From Nostoc sp. KVJ3 (GTDB taxonomy: Bacteria > Cyanobacteriota > Cyanobacteriia > Cyanobacteriales > Nostocaceae): a stretch of 64,000 nucleotides of DNA. Below the pieces are notes generated by a model. That model saw only the letters and a program-made list of their open reading frames with translations. It did not search any database and was not told where the DNA came from. Below, one piece after another: positions 36,893 through 46,807 of this stretch (position 1 is its first letter; each line of letters opens with the position of its first letter). A program made the translations under genes and the position numbers. The stretch is taken from the NCBI RefSeq assembly GCF_026127265.1, contig NZ_WWFG01000006.1:160805-224804 (forward strand), given 5' to 3'.

Positions 36893-38056
36893 ATGTTAAT
36901 AAAACTTGCAATTCTCGTTACTCATCCAGTTCAGTATTTTGCACCTGTATTTCGTGAGTTAGCACAGCAACAAGATTTAGAAGTAAAAGTATTTTTTGGC
37001 TGTAATCATGGTGTAATACCGAGTGAAGATCCTAACTTTGGCGTAGTATTCAAATGGGATTGCCAACCAACCGCAGGTTTTGAACACGAATTCATCTCTA
37101 CAAGTTCGCTGAAAGGTTTAAGAGGAATACAAGGTATTAAATTAGCTACTAAAGCTGTTGCTGCAATTAATCGCTATCAACCTGATGCTATATTGATTTT
37201 CGCTTATTCACCTACTTTCATTACTGTTAGCACTTTGCTGTTAGGTCTAACTGGACACAAGTTAATGCTGAGAGCTGAAACAACAAATGAGGCATTATCA
37301 CGTTCTTATATCAAGGATAAAATACGTCAGCTATTCTTATCTTTTTACTATCGTCAATTTACTCATTTTTTCCCGATTGGAACAAATTCTATAAATCATT
37401 ATTTGCGGATGGGAGTAAGTAAGAGTTGTATGACGTTAGCTCACTACGCCATTGATACAGACTTTTTTCAAAAACAGGTGGACTTTTGGCTACCACAGAG
37501 AGAAACTTTACGAGCTAACGCAGGTATTAGAGAACAAGACCATGTTTTGATCTATTGTGGCAAGATGTTTCCAGCAAAAAATCCTTTAATAATTCCTGAT
37601 GCCTTAGAAAAACTATCATCAGTGGAAAAAGAAAAGACTTGGTTTTTTGCTGTGGGAGATGGGGAATTAAGAGAGGAATTTGAAGGAAGAGTAAAATTAC
37701 AGCTAGGTGAAAGAACAATTTTTGTTGGCTTTAAAAATCAGTCGGAATTAGGTGAATATTATGCAATGGCAGATACACTAATTCTCCCCTCCCAGAATGG
37801 AGAAACCTGGGGATTAGTTGTTAATGAAGCCCTTCAGTTTGGTTTGAGAGTTATTATAAGTGATCAGGTTGGTTGTGCAAAGGATTTGATAAAAAATATT
37901 AAGCATGGTTGGATTTTTTCATGTATTGATACTCTACAATTAGCGGAAATAATTTCTCAGGCAATTGTGCAGCCTAAGTTACGATGTAGAGAATTAAAAT
38001 CATTACCTCATCCAAGTAACCTAGCTACAAGTGTTTACGTTCAATTAATTGCGTAG
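36893..38056 (+). CDS. Glycosyltransferase family 4
   Basis: 387 aa, GT-B fold. N-terminal ILVTHPVQYFAPVFREL; the donor-binding C-terminal lobe has YCGKMFPAKNPLIIPDAL and GETWGLVVNEALQFG (the E-x7-E motif). It adds one sugar to the lipid-linked repeat unit in the cytoplasm; donor and acceptor cannot be told. A 260-bp AT-rich gap separates it from the Wzc-type gene, with no separate terminator seen. 9 bases precede the FkbM gene. Confidence 0.85.
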   Translation: MLIKLAILVTHPVQYFAPVFRELAQQQDLEVKVFFGCNHGVIPSEDPNFGVVFKWDCQPTAGFEHEFISTSSLKGLRGIQGIKLATKAVAAINRYQPDAILIFAYSPTFITVSTLLLGLTGHKLMLRAETTNEALSRSYIKDKIRQLFLSFYYRQFTHFFPIGTNSINHYLRMGVSKSCMTLAHYAIDTDFFQKQVDFWLPQRETLRANAGIREQDHVLIYCGKMFPAKNPLIIPDALEKLSSVEKEKTWFFAVGDGELREEFEGRVKLQLGERTIFVGFKNQSELGEYYAMADTLILPSQNGETWGLVVNEALQFGLRVIISDQVGCAKDLIKNIKHGWIFSCIDTLQLAEIISQAIVQPKLRCRELKSLPHPSNLATSVYVQLIA

Positions 38057-38064
38057 GTAATATT

Positions 38065-38823
38065 ATGATTGCATTTAAGTTTAGTAATATTCGCTCAAAC
38101 AATCCAATTGGGAAGTTTCTTCGTCTTCCTTTATCTTTATTACCTACAAAATCTATACTTCCTATCCTGCAAGGCCCAGCAAAAGGAATGAAGTGGATTG
38201 TAGGAAGTGGAGTACATGGAATGTGGCTAGGCTCGTATGAAGAAGATAAGCAGAAGCTACTGACTGAGTTATCGCTTGAAGGCACTACTGTTTTAGATAT
38301 TGGTGCAAATGTGGGTTTTTTTAGCATCTTGTTGAGCCGTTTAGTTGGAGCAACAGGTAAAGTAATATCTTTTGAACCATTACCTAGAAATATTGAGTTT
38401 ATTCGTCAGCATATACGGTTGAATAAAATAGATAATATTGAGATTATTTCAGCAGCAGTCAGTGACAAAATAGGGAAAATGAAGTTTGCTACTTCTCACT
38501 TACACGCACAAGGATATTTGACAGATAAGGGAGATTTAGAAGTTTCTATGAATACTTTAGATTCGTTAGATAATTTAAATAATCCAGTTAGCTTAGTTAA
38601 AATAGATGTTGAGGGTGCTGAAGCAAATGTATTGAGGGGTGGAGAGAAATTTTTTCAAGAATATAGACCAATTATATTACTAGCTACACATGGGAAAAAT
38701 CAAGTCAATGATTGTCAAGTGATTTTGCATGAATATAACTATTCTATGGCACTAATAAATAAAGATTTATATGGATTGGGGTGCGATGAATGGCTGGCAA
38801 AACCTGATAAATTTTCATTATGA
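38065..38823 (+). CDS. FkbM-type SAM methyltransferase
   Basis: 252 aa. SAM motif TVLDIGANVGFFSILLSRL, then ISFEPLPRNIEFIRQHIRLN, and the family hallmark VKIDVEGAEANVLRGG. FkbM enzymes O-methylate sugars and polyketides. Here it likely methylates a hydroxyl of the repeat unit. It overlaps the following gene by 4 bases. Confidence 0.85.
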   Translation: MIAFKFSNIRSNNPIGKFLRLPLSLLPTKSILPILQGPAKGMKWIVGSGVHGMWLGSYEEDKQKLLTELSLEGTTVLDIGANVGFFSILLSRLVGATGKVISFEPLPRNIEFIRQHIRLNKIDNIEIISAAVSDKIGKMKFATSHLHAQGYLTDKGDLEVSMNTLDSLDNLNNPVSLVKIDVEGAEANVLRGGEKFFQEYRPIILLATHGKNQVNDCQVILHEYNYSMALINKDLYGLGCDEWLAKPDKFSL

Positions 38824-39851
38824 ATTATAAAATAATAATTATTGGCAATACTTCGCAAAGTTATCAATTGGGTTCTATATTTACCAGAGCATTTCAAGAG
38901 TTAAACATTTTGTTTGATACCAACAATACAAGCTGCAATTACTACGCTCCATCTATGAAACAGTCATGGGGCAAAATATTTTTTAAAATATCAGGAAAAC
39001 GTCCTTTAGAATGGTGGTCATTTAATCAAAAAATAGTTAACTGTATAAATGAGTTTAGTCCACAAGTTGTTTTAGTAACAGGAATTTTTCCTTTAACAAA
39101 TGAAGTGTTCGATATCTGTTCTAAAATAGGTACAAAGATTGTTAATTATTTAACTGATTATCCGTGGAATCCAAACCATCGTAGCGAATTTTTTCTATCT
39201 AATCTTAAAAAGTATGATTTAGTTATAAGTACAAAAACAAAAATATTGTCAGAGTTAATTAAACATGAAGTTAAAAAAGTGCATTTTTTGCCATTTGCCT
39301 ATGATCCATTTCTTTGTCACCAGCCGATAAATGTTTCTCAAGTTGAGCAAGATTTATTTAAAGCAGATATTTCTTTTATAGGTACAGGTGATAGTGAACG
39401 TATTCCTTTTTTGGATGCTATATCTTCATCGAATGGATTAAACTTAAAAATTTATGGTACAGCTTGGGATAGACTGAATCTAAAAAAATGGCAAAAGCTA
39501 CCAGCAGTTTTTGAGCATGAATTCCGGCTAGCTATTTATTTTTCTAAGTTATCACTAGGTATTGTCAGAAAACGGAATAAAGATGAATCAACCATGAGAA
39601 CATTTGAAATAGCTGCCTGTGGTGGATGTGGAATTTATGAAGATACTCAAGAACATAGAGAAATTTTAGCCGGGTATCCTGATTATGGTTTCTTCACCTC
39701 ACCAGAAGATTTAGCTAATAAGTGTAAATGGTTATTGAACAATCCTACAGAAAGAGAAGAAATGCGAAATACTGGTATGAAAATTATCATAAAAGATACA
39801 AATACATATACAAGCCGATTAAAAACTATATTAGATTTGTGTTGTGAGTAA
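38820..39851 (+). CDS. CgeB-like glycosyltransferase
   Basis: 343 aa. The N-terminal Rossmann half (IIIIGNTSQSYQLGSIFTRA) and STMRTFEIAACGGCGIYEDT followed by PEDLANKCKWLLNNPTEREE match CgeB/Glyco_trans_1_2 proteins. Very AT-rich coding sequence. Probably a transferase of the same pathway; the sugar is unknown. Confidence 0.75.
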   Translation: MNYKIIIIGNTSQSYQLGSIFTRAFQELNILFDTNNTSCNYYAPSMKQSWGKIFFKISGKRPLEWWSFNQKIVNCINEFSPQVVLVTGIFPLTNEVFDICSKIGTKIVNYLTDYPWNPNHRSEFFLSNLKKYDLVISTKTKILSELIKHEVKKVHFLPFAYDPFLCHQPINVSQVEQDLFKADISFIGTGDSERIPFLDAISSSNGLNLKIYGTAWDRLNLKKWQKLPAVFEHEFRLAIYFSKLSLGIVRKRNKDESTMRTFEIAACGGCGIYEDTQEHREILAGYPDYGFFTSPEDLANKCKWLLNNPTEREEMRNTGMKIIIKDTNTYTSRLKTILDLCCE

Positions 39852-39856
39852 CCATT

Positions 39857-40795
39857 ATGGAAAATTACTATAATATCTCTTGGTTAGAGCAAGATAAATT
39901 ACATAAGACAAGCATACTTAAGCGTCTATTTTATTTTTTTAGTCGTCCTTTACTTTCTATATATGCTAGTCAATTTTTATCAACACAGACTCTAAAAATT
40001 CTTCAGCCATCTCTCGTACTTCCAGGACGTGGAATGCCTTTAGAAACTCGTCGTCTTTGGGGAGCAGCTTTGTGCAAAACTAGAGAAGCTACTATCCTTG
40101 TTCAAGGAACTGGAACTGGCTGGGATGTCATTTCTTGGGCAAGGTTAAAGCCTAAAAAAATTATCGCAACTGACTTATTTGAATTCAAAGATTCTTGGAG
40201 TGAAATCACTAATTATTGTAAAAAAATATTAAATGTTGAAATTGAGTTTTCTCAATCTCCTTTGGAAGATCATTCATTCATCAAAGATGAATCAATAGAT
40301 TTATGTGCGTCAGATGCAGTTTTTGAACACTGTCAAGATTTAAAATCAGTTCTCAAAGAATCATTTCGCGTTTTGAAGCCAGGAGGAATTTTATATGCGA
40401 CTTATGGGCCTCTGTGGTTTTGTGCTGGCGGCGATCATTTTTCAGGAAGGGGTGGTTTACAAAATTGTTTTAACCATTTATTGCTAGATTCTGAACAATA
40501 TATGAAATACTTTCTCTCATTTTTACAAACTAATGAAGATTTTCAAAGTGGAGGACGTTATGTTGAACTTGATTTATTTTCACATTTAAGTAGTAAAGAA
40601 TACTGTGAACTTTTTCAAGAAGTAGGCTTCCAAATAAAAGATTTAATTCTTCAATTAGACCCTAAGTCTTTAGCCTTTAAAACTGAGTTTTCTGAAATAT
40701 TCAGGCAATTATGTAATAAATATACTAATAAATATGAAGATGATTTTTTAATTAGTGCTAATCTAGTCCGCTTGCTAAAACCATCTAGTAGTTAA
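39857..40795 (+). CDS. Class I SAM-dependent methyltransferase
   Basis: 312 aa. A variant SAM loop VQGTGTGWDVISWARL, acidic IATDLFEF, and the type-11 block DLCASDAVFEHCQDL...ESFRVLKPGGILYATYGP. The C-terminal half is longer than in minimal methyltransferases. Substrate probably a sugar of the exopolysaccharide; not identifiable. 109 bp of AT-rich sequence separate it from the next gene. Confidence 0.75.
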   Translation: MENYYNISWLEQDKLHKTSILKRLFYFFSRPLLSIYASQFLSTQTLKILQPSLVLPGRGMPLETRRLWGAALCKTREATILVQGTGTGWDVISWARLKPKKIIATDLFEFKDSWSEITNYCKKILNVEIEFSQSPLEDHSFIKDESIDLCASDAVFEHCQDLKSVLKESFRVLKPGGILYATYGPLWFCAGGDHFSGRGGLQNCFNHLLLDSEQYMKYFLSFLQTNEDFQSGGRYVELDLFSHLSSKEYCELFQEVGFQIKDLILQLDPKSLAFKTEFSEIFRQLCNKYTNKYEDDFLISANLVRLLKPSSS

Positions 40796-40904
40796 TTAAT
40801 AAAAATTACATTAATCTAGATCCACTTGAAAGCATTTTATCTAGCTACGGCTCATTTTTTCTTGCCATCCAAGCAAATGCAAATATATTACAGTGGGTAG
40901 ATAA

Positions 40905-41642
40905 ATGAACTATCGTCAACGCCTCTATGATAATTACGTTTCAGCAAATAAGCAATTTCAGCGCGATTTAAATCCCAATCCCTATAAGCAGGATGACCGG
41001 AATATAATAAACCTGCAATACGCTATGAGTAATTGGTTAAAGGAAATTCCTCGAAACGGTAAAGTTTTGGATGTTGCTTGTGGATCTGGTAATATTCTCA
41101 GTTTACTCCAAATTGAGGGGTTTACTGACTTATATGGGGTAGATATAAGTCCAGAACAAGTTAATATTGCTCGTCAGCAGTTTTCTCAAGTTATTTGTGC
41201 TGATGCGATTGAATATCTATTGCAAAACCCAAATAAGTTTTCTCTAATTACAGGCTTTGATATATTGGAACACTTTAATAAAGATGAAGCAGTTAAATTT
41301 TTGGATGCTATATACTCTGCTCTAGTTCCTGGTGGTCGTCTGATTTTGCAACTGCCCAATGGTGATTCACCACTCTCCGGTGGTGTGGTCTATGGTGACT
41401 TAACTCATGAAGTAACTTATACATCTGTCAGTTTAAAACATATACTTTTAGCCTGTAGTTTTGGACATGTCCAATTTCAAGAACATGGACCGCAACCAAC
41501 CTCTTTAAAAGGTGTAGTTAGATTTGGAATCTGGGGTGTAATCAGGCAAATAATCAAGCTAATTCATTTTGTAGAAACTGGAGGTATTTCAACAGGAATT
41601 TATACAAGAGTTATGCGTGCTTATGCTGTGAAGGCTAATTGA
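40905..41642 (+). CDS. Class I SAM-dependent methyltransferase
   Basis: 245 aa. VLDVACGSGNILSLLQIEGF is motif I, YGVDISPEQVNIARQQF motif II, and IYSALVPGGRLILQLPNGDS post-motif. It resembles sugar methyltransferases of surface polysaccharide loci. The flippase gene begins one base after its stop, so the two are co-translated. Confidence 0.8.
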   Translation: MNYRQRLYDNYVSANKQFQRDLNPNPYKQDDRNIINLQYAMSNWLKEIPRNGKVLDVACGSGNILSLLQIEGFTDLYGVDISPEQVNIARQQFSQVICADAIEYLLQNPNKFSLITGFDILEHFNKDEAVKFLDAIYSALVPGGRLILQLPNGDSPLSGGVVYGDLTHEVTYTSVSLKHILLACSFGHVQFQEHGPQPTSLKGVVRFGIWGVIRQIIKLIHFVETGGISTGIYTRVMRAYAVKAN

Positions 41643-41643
41643 T

Positions 41644-42879
41644 ATGCCTAAACATCTTTTTAAGATATTAGACAAAGTTACTCCCGGAGCATCGCGTAGT
41701 CTTGGCTGGGAAATTCTGATGTCTGCTCTCTCATTTCCTGCTTCTATATTGCTTAATCGCACATTAGGTGCTGAAGACAGAGGTTTACTTGCATTAGTGA
41801 TACTTGTTCCATCAACTATTTTTGTTTTAGGTAGCTGTCAATGGGACAGGTTGCTAAAAGGTTTAATTACCTCAAAACAAATTTCACCTAGAGAAGCGTG
41901 GCGTAGAACTACATATTATGCTTGTTGGCTTTCTGCAATATTTATCCCAGTTGGAGTATTTGCCAGCCTAGCTTTTGATAAAATTCCAGAAAATGCTCGT
42001 TGGCTCAGTATTATATATAATGCAAATTTCCCCATATATTTCCTCGGTGGCTGTCTATCTGCAATTTACGTCGCTGCTGGTAATATTGATGGACAATATT
42101 TAATGCGAATAGGATTACAAGGTAGTTATCTACTTTTAATATTTGCTTTACTGTTGACAAACTTTATATCTGTTAAAGCAGTAATATTTATTTATATTGC
42201 TATCCATACTATTTCTTTAGGAGTGGGCTGGCTTAAAAAAGATCACATAATTACAGGAGAAATTTGTAAAGAAAGACCTCCCCTAGCTCCTCTTTTTCAT
42301 GCTTTTTTGCCTTATTCACTAGAATCATTCTCCACAAGAATTGATATATGGGCTTTTTCTATCTTTGGTTCCTTGGTGAGTCTTGGTCATTATACAGGAA
42401 TCACTGCACTCATGTTACCAGTCGGCTTGGTATCAAATGCCTTAACTAGTGCTAGTACAGCAAAATTAGATTGGACACAGCCTGATATAGTACGTCGTTA
42501 TCTAATGAAAACAGTCAGTGTTTTATTATGCCTTTTGTTAGTTCTGGTTATAGGAGGAATCTTATTAGGTTCTTCTTTAATGAAGTTACTTTTGGGAAGA
42601 AGTTTCGAGGGTGGCGAGTGGATGATTCCTTGGATTGCTGTTATTGTTGTGGGGCAAGCTGCCGCGATGCAGTTTCATTCTGCTTTGCAACTATCAGGTG
42701 CTTTCAATGCTTATTTAATAATTCAAACAATAGAACCATTCTTGCGGTTGATAATTGTCTTGGTTTTAGGAATGTGGTTGTCAGAATTGGGAATTATATT
42801 AGGTATAACAGTCTCTTTTTCCTTAAAAGCAGCAGTATGTATTTACTTTCATAAAAGGTTAGAAATGAAACCTATATAG
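41644..42879 (+). CDS. Wzx-type oligosaccharide flippase
   Basis: 411 aa, about a dozen hydrophobic helices along the chain (for example FPASILLNRTLG, LLALVILVPSTIFVLGS, LLLIFALLLTNFISV, LLCLLLVLVIGGILLGSSL). Opening GASRSLGWEILMSALSFPAS is typical of MOP-family polysaccharide exporters. It turns the undecaprenyl-linked repeat unit from the inner to the outer face of the inner membrane. Confidence 0.8.
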   Translation: MPKHLFKILDKVTPGASRSLGWEILMSALSFPASILLNRTLGAEDRGLLALVILVPSTIFVLGSCQWDRLLKGLITSKQISPREAWRRTTYYACWLSAIFIPVGVFASLAFDKIPENARWLSIIYNANFPIYFLGGCLSAIYVAAGNIDGQYLMRIGLQGSYLLLIFALLLTNFISVKAVIFIYIAIHTISLGVGWLKKDHIITGEICKERPPLAPLFHAFLPYSLESFSTRIDIWAFSIFGSLVSLGHYTGITALMLPVGLVSNALTSASTAKLDWTQPDIVRRYLMKTVSVLLCLLLVLVIGGILLGSSLMKLLLGRSFEGGEWMIPWIAVIVVGQAAAMQFHSALQLSGAFNAYLIIQTIEPFLRLIIVLVLGMWLSELGIILGITVSFSLKAAVCIYFHKRLEMKPI

Positions 42880-42890
42880 CGGAGGATTTA

Positions 42891-43685
42891 ATGATGAACA
42901 CAAATTATTATGATGCTAGTGAAGCTTGGAAACAAGAGTTAGACCATGAAGGATATGAACATCACTGCTACTCAGCAGAAGATTTGAGAAAAATTAAGCG
43001 TCTTGGTCGAGTTTGGCAAAAAATATTACAAATTACACAACTACCATCACCTGCTCGCTTATTTGAGTTAGGGTGTGGGGGAGGAATTCATCTATCGAAG
43101 TTAGCCCTGAATGGATTTGAAGTTCATGGAATTGATGTATCCAATGGCGTGGTTGCAAGGGCGCAGAATTATTTAGAAGAAGTTAGTAAATTTCAACCTA
43201 TCAAAGCGAGTGTCGAAGTTGCCAACATTTTTGATTATCAAAGTTCTGAGTCCTATGATATGTGCTTTCATGTTGGAGTAATAGAACATTTCTTAGAGCT
43301 TTCACAACGACAGCAAATTTGGGATAAACTTTATTCCCTAACTAAACCCAATGGCTGGATTGTATCAGTAGTTCCCTGTGGTAAACATTTTATGAGAAAA
43401 ATAATAAGGGATAAACGCTTAGGTGGTTACAACATTCCTGAAATTGATTATAGTTGTGCTTCCCACCGCAAAGAATTTGAGCATATTGGATTGACTTCTA
43501 TTCATACTCTTTCTCATAACTATTTTCCTTTTCTTGCTGTACATCCTTCTAGATTAATTTCTCAAATATTGTATCCTCTCTTGTTTATAGGAGGAAATAT
43601 ATTAATGCCTCATATTCCTCTTTCTGAATCTGTCAAGGAAAGATGTGCTGCATCACTTATAGTGATAGGGAAAAAAATACTTTAA
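42891..43685 (+). CDS. Class I SAM-dependent methyltransferase
   Basis: 264 aa; GGAGG lies 8 bases upstream of ATGATG. LFELGCGGGIHLSKLALNGF is the SAM loop and VHGIDVSNGVVARAQ the acidic loop; DMCFHVGVIEHFLEL and LTKPNGWIVSVVPCG follow. Substrate unknown, likely a sugar of the locus. Confidence 0.78.
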   Translation: MMNTNYYDASEAWKQELDHEGYEHHCYSAEDLRKIKRLGRVWQKILQITQLPSPARLFELGCGGGIHLSKLALNGFEVHGIDVSNGVVARAQNYLEEVSKFQPIKASVEVANIFDYQSSESYDMCFHVGVIEHFLELSQRQQIWDKLYSLTKPNGWIVSVVPCGKHFMRKIIRDKRLGGYNIPEIDYSCASHRKEFEHIGLTSIHTLSHNYFPFLAVHPSRLISQILYPLLFIGGNILMPHIPLSESVKERCAASLIVIGKKIL

Positions 43686-43707
43686 TAAAAAACCCTTGGA
43701 GGCTTGA

Positions 43708-44058
43708 ATGATAAGAAAAGATGTAAAATTACAACGCAAATATTATACGGATACAGCAGAGCAATACGACGAGATACATGGTGGTGAAGATAGCGCACAT
43801 GATACTGCTCTAAAGTATATTTCGACCTTTATGGATCTTTTAGAAGTAACTACTGTTCTTGATGTAGGGTGTGGAACAGGACGTGGTGTCAAGTACTTCC
43901 TTGATAAGTATCCCGACTTAAAAGTTATTGGAGTGGAGCCTGTCCAAGCATTAATCAATCAAGGTATAAAAAAAGGTATCAGTTCTGAATTACTGATTTG
44001 TGCAGAAGGTGAGTCTCTACCTTTTAATGATGGGAGTTTTGATTCCGCAGTAGTTTAA
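43708..44058 (+). pseudogene. Truncated SAM methyltransferase
   Basis: 116 aa with an intact N-terminal half (YYTDTAEQYDEIHGGEDSAH, VLDVGCGTGRGVKYFLDKYP, VIGVEPVQALINQG) that breaks off after SLPFNDGSFDSAVV, where complete enzymes go on with C..VLEHV..P. Only 23 bases separate it from the next gene, so the second half has been deleted. It has GGAGG upstream and may still be translated, but without its substrate-binding half it should be inactive. Confidence 0.75.
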
Positions 44059-44081
44059 AAATTTCAGCAAAAAAGTAAAGC

Positions 44082-45278
44082 ATGAGAATTTCAATTGTGG
44101 CTGGTGGGAGATGGCACGCTTTTGACCTAGCAAGAGAACTGCATTCAGCAGGTGTTTTACATCGTTTAATCACCAACTATCCTAAATACAAAACCCGCAA
44201 ATGGGGAATACCAGATGATAAAGTAGTCAGCTTGCCTTTAACTCTTTTATTAGGGAAAGCCATCCACCAGATAGGTCAAGAAAAATTGATGATGAAATCC
44301 CAAGCCTTACTCCATAATTTATTTGCTAAAGCAGCAAGTAGATACCTAGAAGGCAGCACCCTAATACACGGCTGGTCAAGTTTTTCTGAGCCTGCTTTGC
44401 ACTGGGCAAAACGGAATAAGATACCCTTTTTGTTAGAACGTAGTTCTTCTCACATGAAGGTGCAATGTCAACTATTGAGGGAAGAATACCAGCAGTTAGG
44501 TTTGCATTGGGCAGAAACACACCCAGAGATTGTAGCTCAGGAATTACGAGAGTATGAAATGACAGACAAGGTTACAGTGCCAAGCTTGTTTGTAAAACGT
44601 AGTTTCCTTGCTCAGGGTTTTTCTGAAAAACGCCTAGTCCATAATCCTTTTGGTACGAATCTTAAAACCTTTTCGCCTGGAAAAAAACATGATGACGTGT
44701 TTCGCATTATCTATGCTGGTTCTTTAAGTGTACGTAAGGGCATTCATTATCTAGTTCAAGCCTTTATGCAGGCAAATATACCAAATAGCGAACTATGGTT
44801 GGTTGGTGGAGTTGCTACGGAAACCTCTCGTTTATTAACAGGAGCAGATGAACGAATTAAATTGATTGGTCATGTACCACAGGCAAAATTAGTGGATTAC
44901 TACCGCAATAGTAGTGTTTTTGTGATGGCGAGTATTGAAGAAGGTATGGCAATGGTTCAATTACAAGCTCTTGCGTGTGGCTTGCCCTTAATTTGTACAA
45001 CTAATACTGGTGGCGAAGATTTACTAAGAATATCTGGTGTGCAACCAGTCAAATTAGACATAGGTATAGAAGAGTATCCTGCTGGATATTTAGTACCTGT
45101 AAGAGATAGTCAGGCGATCGCCACCTGTTTAAAAAACCTAGCTAATAATTCCCAACTCCTCCAAACTAAACGAGAGGCAGCTCTATCTATTCGCAAGACT
45201 AGCACAGGATTAGATTGGAACAATTACGCTAAACGGGCGATCGCCACCTATGAAAATCTACACAATCAACAAGTGTAG
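44082..45278 (+). CDS. Glycosyltransferase family 4
   Basis: 398 aa. N-terminal ISIVAGGRWHAFDLARELHS, the central HNPFGTNLKTFSPGKK, donor lobe RIIYAGSLSVRKGIHYLVQA, and FVMASIEEGMAMVQLQALAC with the E-x7-E pattern. Cytosolic sugar transferase of the repeat-unit pathway. Two HIP1-like GCGATCGCCA sites lie near its end. Confidence 0.85.
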   Translation: MRISIVAGGRWHAFDLARELHSAGVLHRLITNYPKYKTRKWGIPDDKVVSLPLTLLLGKAIHQIGQEKLMMKSQALLHNLFAKAASRYLEGSTLIHGWSSFSEPALHWAKRNKIPFLLERSSSHMKVQCQLLREEYQQLGLHWAETHPEIVAQELREYEMTDKVTVPSLFVKRSFLAQGFSEKRLVHNPFGTNLKTFSPGKKHDDVFRIIYAGSLSVRKGIHYLVQAFMQANIPNSELWLVGGVATETSRLLTGADERIKLIGHVPQAKLVDYYRNSSVFVMASIEEGMAMVQLQALACGLPLICTTNTGGEDLLRISGVQPVKLDIGIEEYPAGYLVPVRDSQAIATCLKNLANNSQLLQTKREAALSIRKTSTGLDWNNYAKRAIATYENLHNQQV

Positions 45279-45337
45279 ATTTTAGTGCCTTTGGTAGTCT
45301 AATAAGACTGATACTTACTTCGCTATGTAAATCTTCA

Positions 45338-46768
45338 ATGTATATAAAAGCATCTATTTTTCTTATTATAAATGTAATTGTTTTGATAGTTTGTGTTTTT
45401 CTAGGATTGCCTGAACTATCTCTAGGTTTATTAGCTTTCATTCCTTTATTTTTAATTATTTACATATCAGTTTTATCTAAAAGTGTAGAATTGCGATTAC
45501 TGTCTATTGCTCATATGACAGGCCAATTTTTTTGCTGGGTAATTGGCTTTTTAGGCTGTTTTTACATACTCCCATCAATAGGATATCAAATTGGTAAATA
45601 TACAATCGTTACCATGATTTTGATTAACTTGGTCATGTGGGCTAGTTTGATAGGAAGTTTAATAGCTGTAAAGTTTAGGGTTTTGCCAGAAAGAGAAATT
45701 CTATTTTTACCATTATCAGATAAGTTAACCCATAGTGGAGTTATAATTACAGGTATTGTTTTTATATTAACTTCAATTTTTAATTTGATCTTTGGTTATT
45801 ATGACGCTAGGTATGTAATAGGAGGAAGTCTTTCATCTGATTCACCGCTTTACTTTCTTGGTGGTATCAGTACTTTGCAATATCTCTTTTTCTTTCTTCT
45901 AGGAACTCGTCTAGAAGTACCACTTATTTCACAGAAAAATTTTCCTTACCTATTTGCTATATCTTTGACAGTGATATTGTCTAGTATGACTGGAGGAAGA
46001 GAGCCAGTAATTCGCGCAATTATTTTCTTCTTTATAGGGAACATTTATGGAGGAAAAATAAAGTTTTCACTTCTTAGAAAACTTTTATTATTTTTAATTC
46101 CATTTCTTTTAGCCTTTACCATTGTTTTGGGATATGCTCGTGCAGATCAAAGATTTTATAACGGTAATTTTAGTGATCGACTGTCCACTATTTCGCAAGT
46201 AATGCTAGGTAAGATTGAATTTCAAGGGAATGAATATGATGATCCTGTATTTGCATTATTAACCCGGATCACAGAACCAACAGGACAATTAGTGATTGAT
46301 GGTGTTGTTGATAGCCAAAGATATATTGGCTTCCAGAACTTTGAAAGAATTTTCAGCATTTTCATACCAAAATTTGTTATGGGAGAAAAATTGCCCCTAG
46401 ATGATGGAGCAGAAAGATTACGAGATAATTACGGTGTGAATATTACCGAATTTACATCTGCGCCAATAACATTTATGGCTGACTCCTTTGAGCGAGGTGG
46501 TTATTTGATGGTTTTCTTCGCCTCGTTAATCCTATCTTGTTGGTTAACTTGTGTAGGACGTTTTCTCAGTTTCATCAAACAACCTCTACTTAAATCAGCT
46601 TTGTTATGTTCTTTTTCCTTTGTATGCTTGCGTCTTTATACTCCATCAATTCTTGGTGTAATAAGCACGGTTACTTATTCATTGCTGCGAGACTTTATCT
46701 TGATAAATTTGCTAGTCTTTCTCATATATTTTAGTCTCCAACTATCTTTTAAAGGTCAAACCAAGTAA
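45338..46768 (+). CDS. Wzy-type O-antigen/polysaccharide polymerase
   Basis: 476 aa with 10 or more membrane helices and one large loop near residues 260-360 (AAL... FQGNEYDDPVFALLTRITEP ... AERLRDNYGVNITEFTS). MTGGREPVIRAIIFFFIGNI resembles the loop motif of oligosaccharide polymerases. It would polymerise flipped repeat units at the periplasmic side of the membrane. Sequence conservation in Wzy is poor, so the call rests on topology and context. Confidence 0.7.
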   Translation: MYIKASIFLIINVIVLIVCVFLGLPELSLGLLAFIPLFLIIYISVLSKSVELRLLSIAHMTGQFFCWVIGFLGCFYILPSIGYQIGKYTIVTMILINLVMWASLIGSLIAVKFRVLPEREILFLPLSDKLTHSGVIITGIVFILTSIFNLIFGYYDARYVIGGSLSSDSPLYFLGGISTLQYLFFFLLGTRLEVPLISQKNFPYLFAISLTVILSSMTGGREPVIRAIIFFFIGNIYGGKIKFSLLRKLLLFLIPFLLAFTIVLGYARADQRFYNGNFSDRLSTISQVMLGKIEFQGNEYDDPVFALLTRITEPTGQLVIDGVVDSQRYIGFQNFERIFSIFIPKFVMGEKLPLDDGAERLRDNYGVNITEFTSAPITFMADSFERGGYLMVFFASLILSCWLTCVGRFLSFIKQPLLKSALLCSFSFVCLRLYTPSILGVISTVTYSLLRDFILINLLVFLIYFSLQLSFKGQTK

Positions 46769-46807
46769 GTAGTCAGTTAGTCAGTCATAAATTATCTATA
46801 GAATATT

